DNA of 64,000 bases from RGDT01 sp964630925 (GTDB taxonomy: Bacteria > Planctomycetota > Planctomycetia > Gemmatales > Gemmataceae): the NCBI GenBank assembly GCA_964630925.1, contig CAZVZK010000036.1, positions 10,515-74,514 of the forward strand, read 5' to 3'. The position numbers and the translations under genes were made by a program. Below, piece after piece: positions 59,920 through 64,000 of this stretch; within the stretch, counting starts at the first letter, position 1, and the number at the start of each line of letters is the position of its first letter. The notes under the pieces are model-generated. The model made no database searches. It worked only from the letters and a program-made list of their open reading frames with translations, and was not told the origin of the DNA.

Positions 59920-62172
59920 ATGTCCCGCGGACGATGCTCCGCCCTGGCGCTGATGCTCTGCGCCGCCTCGGCCCTCGTGGCCCAGCCGATCTCCCGCACC
60001 TGGCCGCCCGTGGTGGCCTACTCGCTGTCGCTGCTCAACAACGATCTCGTCTACAAGGAGTTGAAGCTCGACGAGGCCCAGTCCAAGAAGGCCGCCGAGC
60101 TGGGCCAGAACGCCTCGCCCCGCCTGATGGCCGTGATCAACGCTGGCAAGAAGGGTGACGAACTGGCAAAGGAGGTCGAGAAGGACCTGGCTTTCCTCAA
60201 GCCCGAGCAGCGCAAGCGGCTGATGGAGTTGACCTGGCAACGGTTGGAGAACATCCCCGCCGGTCCGTGGGTGATCGGCGGCGACGAGGCCGGGTCGGCC
60301 CCCCTGAAGCTGACCAAGAAGCAGCGCGAGGAGCTTTCCGGCATCAGCGGCGGCGCCGGTGCGCTCGCCAAGTTGCTAACGGCGGAGCAGAAGAAAGTCT
60401 TCGAGACGCTCAAGGGCAAGCCGGCCGCCCCGGAGATCGTGCAGTTCCGTGGCCCCCTCGGCCGGCCTTCTGGCGTGCCGACGGTCCTGCAGTACCTGGC
60501 GGACAAGGCGGTGGCCGCCGAGCTGAAGCTGGCCAAGGAGCAGAAGGACAAGTTCGACGCCCTCGCCAAGAAGTGGCGCGACAAGGGCTACACCTCGAGC
60601 GCCACGAGCAAGGAGCAGGAGAAGGAGGCCAGGGACCTGGCGGACGCCATCGAGAAGGACGCCCGCGCCGTGCTGACCAAGGAGCAGGCCCAGCGCCTCG
60701 CCGAGATCATGCTCCAGGCGGCGAAGCGGAACCTGGGCCGCGAGCGCGACGTGTTCACGCTGCCCGCCGTGGCCGAGGGGCTGAAGCTGTCGGACGACCA
60801 GAAGAAGAAGCTGGCCGCCATCGTCGAGGGGCGTCAGAAGGGCCTGCTGCCGCTGTTCGTCGCGGAGGGCGAGGCCAAGGACCTGCTCGACGCCGTCAAG
60901 AAGTACAACGCCGACACCCACAAGCAGGCGCTGGCCGTTCTGACCGCCGAGCAGAAGACGGCCCTGGACGGCCTGTTCGGCAAGACCTTCGAGGGCCAGG
61001 TGCAGGTCTCTTCGTTCCTGCCGACCTTCTTCGAAGGCTTCGCAAGGCCGCGGACACCGCTGCACCTGTTCCTGTCGGCCCGCAACTACGTCGGCTCGGC
61101 GGAGCTGCACAAGGAGCTCGGGCTGAAGGCGGACCAGGGCAAGAAGCTGGCGGACCTGGCCGGGAAGCGTCTGTCGACACTTGGCGCGGACGAGAAGAAG
61201 CTGGCCGAGCTGGCGGCGGAGACCGAGAAGGAGCTGGCCGGCATCCTGAAGCCGGAGCAGATGAAGCGCCTCGCCGAGGTGATGCTGCAACAGTATCAGC
61301 GCGGCGCACGACCGTTCGCGCGGGCGTCGCTGGGCCGTTTCGTGGAGGTCCGCAAGGGTCTGGAGCTGACCGAGGACCAGATCAAGAAACTGGGGGCCGG
61401 CGGTTTCCCCCTCGCAGCCCTGGACAGCGTGCTGACGGACGCGCAGAAGGCAAAATGGAAGGAGATGCTCGGCAAGGCCACCGAAGTGCGCCTCGTGCCC
61501 GGTGGTGGCGGCCCTGGAGGCTTCGGCGGCGGCAACTTGCCGGCCGAGATCGTCCTGCTCAACGCCAAGGGCGTCGCCGAGGATCTGAAGTTCAGCGCCG
61601 ACCAGAAGGAGAAACTGGCCGGCATCGTCAAGACGTTCCAGGAGGCGACGGCGACAGGCCCCGGCGGCCCTGGGACTTTCCAGGAGTTCATCAAGAAGTT
61701 GAACGCCGCGAGGCAGGCGGCCAGCGCCGAGGTGGCGAAACTGCTCGACGAGGGCCAGAAGAAGCGTCTGGGCGAACTCCAGCTCCAGCAGGCGAAGCAG
61801 GCCGGCCTCTACACCCTGCTGATGAGCCCGGTGGCGGCCGAGGGGCTGAAGCTGACGAGCGAGCAGCGCAAGCGTCTGGCCGAGATCAGCGGCGGCAGGA
61901 GTGAACTGACGTCCGCGCTGAGCCGGGAGTTCCCCCGGAACAGGCCCGACGCGGAGACCCCCGCCGAGGTCGTCAAGGCCGGCGCCGCCATCCAGGAGTC
62001 CGGGGACAAGAAACTGGAGGCCGTGCTGACGAAGGAGCAGCGGGAGACGCTGCCCAGGCTTCTGGGCCAGCCCTTCAAGGGCGTCCTGCCGAACGCACGG
62101 TTCGGCGGCGTGGGAGGCCCAGGTGGCGGCGGCTTGGGCGGTGGAGGCGGGTTCGGCCTGCCTCCGGGATGA
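59920..62172 (+). CDS. Secreted helical-repeat protein
   Basis: This 750-residue protein has a signal peptide (MSRGRCSALALMLCAASALVA). The mature part consists of repeated helical units, each with the pattern LKL...Q+KKL..L..........L...K........L..EQ..+L (for example LKLTKKQREELSGI, LKLSDDQKKKLAAI, LELTEDQIKKLGA, LKLTSEQRKRLAEI). A Gly-rich C-terminal tail follows. About eight units are seen. It resembles the LTXXQ/CpxP/Spy-like helical chaperones, in which LTxxQ motifs occur, but arranged as a long array. ATG at 59920 has GGAG 9 nt upstream. Confidence 0.65.
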   Translation: MSRGRCSALALMLCAASALVAQPISRTWPPVVAYSLSLLNNDLVYKELKLDEAQSKKAAELGQNASPRLMAVINAGKKGDELAKEVEKDLAFLKPEQRKRLMELTWQRLENIPAGPWVIGGDEAGSAPLKLTKKQREELSGISGGAGALAKLLTAEQKKVFETLKGKPAAPEIVQFRGPLGRPSGVPTVLQYLADKAVAAELKLAKEQKDKFDALAKKWRDKGYTSSATSKEQEKEARDLADAIEKDARAVLTKEQAQRLAEIMLQAAKRNLGRERDVFTLPAVAEGLKLSDDQKKKLAAIVEGRQKGLLPLFVAEGEAKDLLDAVKKYNADTHKQALAVLTAEQKTALDGLFGKTFEGQVQVSSFLPTFFEGFARPRTPLHLFLSARNYVGSAELHKELGLKADQGKKLADLAGKRLSTLGADEKKLAELAAETEKELAGILKPEQMKRLAEVMLQQYQRGARPFARASLGRFVEVRKGLELTEDQIKKLGAGGFPLAALDSVLTDAQKAKWKEMLGKATEVRLVPGGGGPGGFGGGNLPAEIVLLNAKGVAEDLKFSADQKEKLAGIVKTFQEATATGPGGPGTFQEFIKKLNAARQAASAEVAKLLDEGQKKRLGELQLQQAKQAGLYTLLMSPVAAEGLKLTSEQRKRLAEISGGRSELTSALSREFPRNRPDAETPAEVVKAGAAIQESGDKKLEAVLTKEQRETLPRLLGQPFKGVLPNARFGGVGGPGGGGLGGGGGFGLPPG

Positions 62173-62190
62173 GGCCGCCACCGGCTGGGC

Positions 62191-62199
62191 TGCTATAAT
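62191..62199 (+). promoter_or_regulatory. Extended -10 promoter of trpS
   Basis: TGC-TATAAT with a consensus hexamer (62194-62199) lies 92 bp before the trpS ATG. No -35 is obvious, which fits an extended -10 promoter. The leader contains a hairpin (62217-62252). Confidence 0.6.
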
Positions 62200-62216
62200 C
62201 CCCGTTGACGAACCCG

Positions 62217-62252
62217 GCGCGTCCGCACGATGTCCAATCCGTACGGACGCGC
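62217..62252 (+). promoter_or_regulatory. Hairpin in the trpS leader
   Basis: A perfect 9-bp stem (GCGCGTCCG / CGGACGCGC) encloses an 18-nt loop in the 5' leader of trpS. No T-box sequence (TGGNACCGCG) is present and no run of T follows, so attenuation of the T-box type is unlikely. It could stabilise the mRNA or bind a regulator. Confidence 0.45.
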
Positions 62253-62290
62253 TTCGGCGTTTCCACGCAGCCGCCCTGGAGCCGAGCGAC

Positions 62291-63376
62291 ATGACCACTC
62301 CGCGCAAGCGGATCCTCTCCGGCGTGCAGCCCTCCGGGAAGCTGCACCTGGGCAACTACTTCGGCGCCATCCGGCAGCACATCGCGCTGCAGGACGAGGG
62401 CGCCGAATGCTTCTACTTCATCGCCGACTACCACGCCCTGACGACGGTGCAGGAGGCCGAGGCGCGCGAGGCCGAGGAGGCCCGCAGCTCGTCGGGCCGC
62501 ATCAAGCCGCGTCCGGCGGCGCGCATCCTGGCCGACAACGTGCGCGACGTGGCGCTGGACTACCTCGCGCTGGGGCTCGACCCGGAGAAGTCCACGTTCT
62601 ACCGGCAGTCCGACGTGCCGGAGGTCACCGAGCTGGCGTGGATGCTCGCGACCGTCACCGGGATGGGGCTGCTGGAGCGGGCCACATCGTACAAGGACAA
62701 GGTCGATAACAACATCAAGCCGTCGGTGGGGCTGTTCACCTACCCGATCCTGATGGCCGCGGACATCCTCATCGTGCGGTCCAACGTCGTGCCGGTGGGC
62801 AAGGACCAGGTGCAGCACCTGGAGATGACGCGCGACATGGCCGGCTACTTCAACAACGCCTACGGCGTCAACATCTTCCCCATGCCGGCCGAGCGGCTGG
62901 ACAAGGCCGCCACGGTGCCGGGCATCGACGGCAGGAAGATGTCGAAGTCGTACGGCAACACCATCGAGATCTTCGCGGAGGGGAACGCGCTCAAGAAGAC
63001 GGTGATGGGCATCGTCAGCGACTCGACGGCGGTCGATCAGCCGAAGCCGTTCGACGGCAACAACATCGCGGCGCTGTTCACGCTCTTCGCCGACGACGCC
63101 GAGCTGGCGAAGATGCGCTCGTTGTACGCCAACCCGATGGAGGACGCCGAGACGCGCGAGGGGCGGCCGTTCGGCTACGGGGACGCCAAGAGGATGCTGC
63201 TCGACAGGATCAACGCCTACTTCGGGCCGTTCCGCGAGCGGCGCAAGGAGCTGGCGGCGCGGCCGGAGTACGTCGAGGACGTGTTGAAGCGTGGGGCGGA
63301 GAAGGCGCGTGCCGAGGCGCGGAAGACGATGGAGCTTGTGCGTGCCGCCGTCGGCATGGCACCGCGCCCGGCGTGA
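62291..63376 (+). CDS. trpS: Tryptophanyl-tRNA synthetase
   Basis: This 361-residue class I synthetase has the HIGH-type motif GKLHLGNYFGA, SGVQPSG, IADYHALTTVQ, and the KMSKS loop GRKMSKSYGNTI. ATG at 62291 gives the canonical MTTPRKRILSGVQPSG. A charged segment (AREAEEARSSSGRIKPRPAA) after the ADYHALTT block is an insertion of about 19 residues relative to typical bacterial enzymes. The anticodon-binding C-terminal region is normal. Charging of tRNA-Trp is expected. Confidence 0.95.
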   Translation: MTTPRKRILSGVQPSGKLHLGNYFGAIRQHIALQDEGAECFYFIADYHALTTVQEAEAREAEEARSSSGRIKPRPAARILADNVRDVALDYLALGLDPEKSTFYRQSDVPEVTELAWMLATVTGMGLLERATSYKDKVDNNIKPSVGLFTYPILMAADILIVRSNVVPVGKDQVQHLEMTRDMAGYFNNAYGVNIFPMPAERLDKAATVPGIDGRKMSKSYGNTIEIFAEGNALKKTVMGIVSDSTAVDQPKPFDGNNIAALFTLFADDAELAKMRSLYANPMEDAETREGRPFGYGDAKRMLLDRINAYFGPFRERRKELAARPEYVEDVLKRGAEKARAEARKTMELVRAAVGMAPRPA

Positions 63377-63591
63377 GCGAAGCGTCCCGGCCCGAAACGC
63401 CAGGGCGACAGCGAGGCCGGGTCGAAGGCGGCGTCACGGCATGGATCGCCGACGACATCTCGAATGATGTTCGCCTCGCCGGCTGACTCAGGAACATGAC
63501 AGGAGAATGTCCACCCCGGCAGGGGGTGTGTAACACGGGCCGCCCTTGTGGTGATACATCCGTCAGCGTCCGCCCACGACACAGACGGGTC
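63377..63591. other. Intergenic region with a possible gene remnant
   Basis: This 215-bp space follows trpS. On the minus strand 63398-63486 encodes EANIIRDVVGDPCRDAAFDP, which resembles a recurrent Gemmataceae peptide pattern (IRDIFGNPFRPV-like) but has no start, ribosome site or continuation. I regard it as a degraded fragment or chance frame. Nothing else is seen. Confidence 0.35.
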
Positions 63592-64000
63592 ATGCGCATG
63601 CGAACCAAGGCACCCATCCCCCTGGCGCTCATCGGCCTCGCGTTCGCCGCCCTGCCCGCGGCGGGCCGGGACAACGAGAAGGGCCTGCTGCCCTCCCTCG
63701 AGGAGCGCTGCCGCAAGATCCTGGCGATCCAGGTGGAGGTCCACGACGGCATCGTGAAGATGCGCCGCAGGATCGAGGCGTCCAGGGGCAAGAAGATCAC
63801 GCCGGCTCAGCAGAAGGCCGCCCTCAAGCTGGCCGACAAGCAGAAGGAGGCCGCCGACGAGGTGGCGAAGGCCATCGAGGCGCTGGAGAAGGTCGGGAGC
63901 GCCGTCGCCTTCACCGAGGTGATGCGCGAGCTGCGGAAGGACATGTTAGAGCGGTGTCGGAGTTGGTGTAGCGGCGTATCCGGCGGCCTCGAGGAAGTTG
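63592..64000 (+). CDS. Secreted helical protein, truncated by the window end
   Basis: At least 136 residues start at ATG 63592 or 63598. A signal peptide (APIPLALIGLAFAALPAAG) precedes charged amphipathic helices (LEERCRKILAIQVEVHDGIV, KKITPAQQKAALKLADKQKE, AADEVAKAIEALEKVGSAVA). Similar small secreted proteins, with FTEVMRELRKDM-like helices, are common in planctomycetes. The last 19 visible residues (LERCRSWCSGVSGG...) fit the pattern less well, so a frame break near 63947 is possible. No function is known. Confidence 0.6.
   Translation, partial: MRMRTKAPIPLALIGLAFAALPAAGRDNEKGLLPSLEERCRKILAIQVEVHDGIVKMRRRIEASRGKKITPAQQKAALKLADKQKEAADEVAKAIEALEKVGSAVAFTEVMRELRKDMLERCRSWCSGVSGGLEEV

Noticed and set aside
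62217..62290. T-box riboswitch in the trpS leader
   Set aside because: No T-box consensus, no specifier loop pattern and no terminator; only a simple hairpin.
63940..64000. Insertion boundary in the last gene
   Set aside because: The change in residue composition near 63947 is suggestive but the window ends 53 bases later, too soon to judge.

Overview
The window is a high-GC bacterial chromosome segment carrying a typical planctomycete gene set, most likely from the family Gemmataceae. The markers are tandem Uma2 (DUF820) endonuclease-fold genes, a c-type cytochrome fused to WD40 repeats, a DUF1501 protein with a Tat-like signal, a Ser/Thr kinase fused to TPRs next to an ECF-type sigma factor, a formylglycine-generating-type protein with a TIGR02996-like N-terminus, an oversized signal peptidase with a zinc-ribbon insert, and several families of intergenic inverted repeats. 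I assign the lineage from gene content only. One run of 100 Ns (29661-29760) marks a scaffold join.

Layout. 1-4731: an ABC-2 exporter whose ATPase tail (1-147) is separated from its two permeases (3078-4731) by an opposite-strand cassette of four tandem Uma2 genes and a small PDZ gene. 4746-10563: alpha/beta hydrolase, Memo-family protein, cytochrome-WD40 protein, a decayed CHAT-protease gene and a PDZ/Sel1-repeat protein. 10622-20300 (minus strand): an iron-sulfur cluster assembly (SUF) locus reading Rrf2 regulator, SufB with an intein, three small toxin-antitoxin-like pairs with a PP2C phosphatase among them, SufC, SufD, a SufS-SufE fusion and SufT. 20729-29659: formylglycine-generating-type protein, membrane and secreted proteins, ribosomal protein L27, a DUF971 protein, Mrp ATPase, aspartate carbamoyltransferase, a zinc-ribbon membrane protein and SmpB. 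29761-37914: WD40-type protein, flavin reductase, secreted proline-rich protein, a possible CNF/BLF1-type deamidase, a large polytopic membrane protein and a FabF-like ketosynthase. 38066-42956: kinase-TPR protein, orphan protein and sigma factor. 43246-51441: purine-type permease, FAS1 protein with sigma and anti-sigma genes, esterase with an ArsR regulator, a secreted protein and DUF1501. 51493-64000: a giant disordered/TPR protein, signal peptidase I, another Uma2 gene, a winged-helix-like protein, a long helical-repeat secreted protein, tryptophanyl-tRNA synthetase and a truncated secreted protein.

The strongest candidate for something undescribed is the SUF locus. Between sufB and sufC lie three homologous antitoxin/toxin-like pairs and a PP2C phosphatase, linked mostly by 4-nt start/stop overlaps. 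sufB itself carries a LAGLIDADG-type intein, and the Rrf2 gene has a clear sigma70 promoter overlapped by a perfect inverted repeat. A second candidate is the protein at 32608-33369, which has an LSGC motif followed 17 residues later by His. A recurrent extended -10 signal (TGGTATCAT and relatives) lies upstream of several genes and gives useful promoter calls. I saw no CRISPR array, rRNA, tRNA or intact insertion sequence, but tRNA detection by eye is unreliable.
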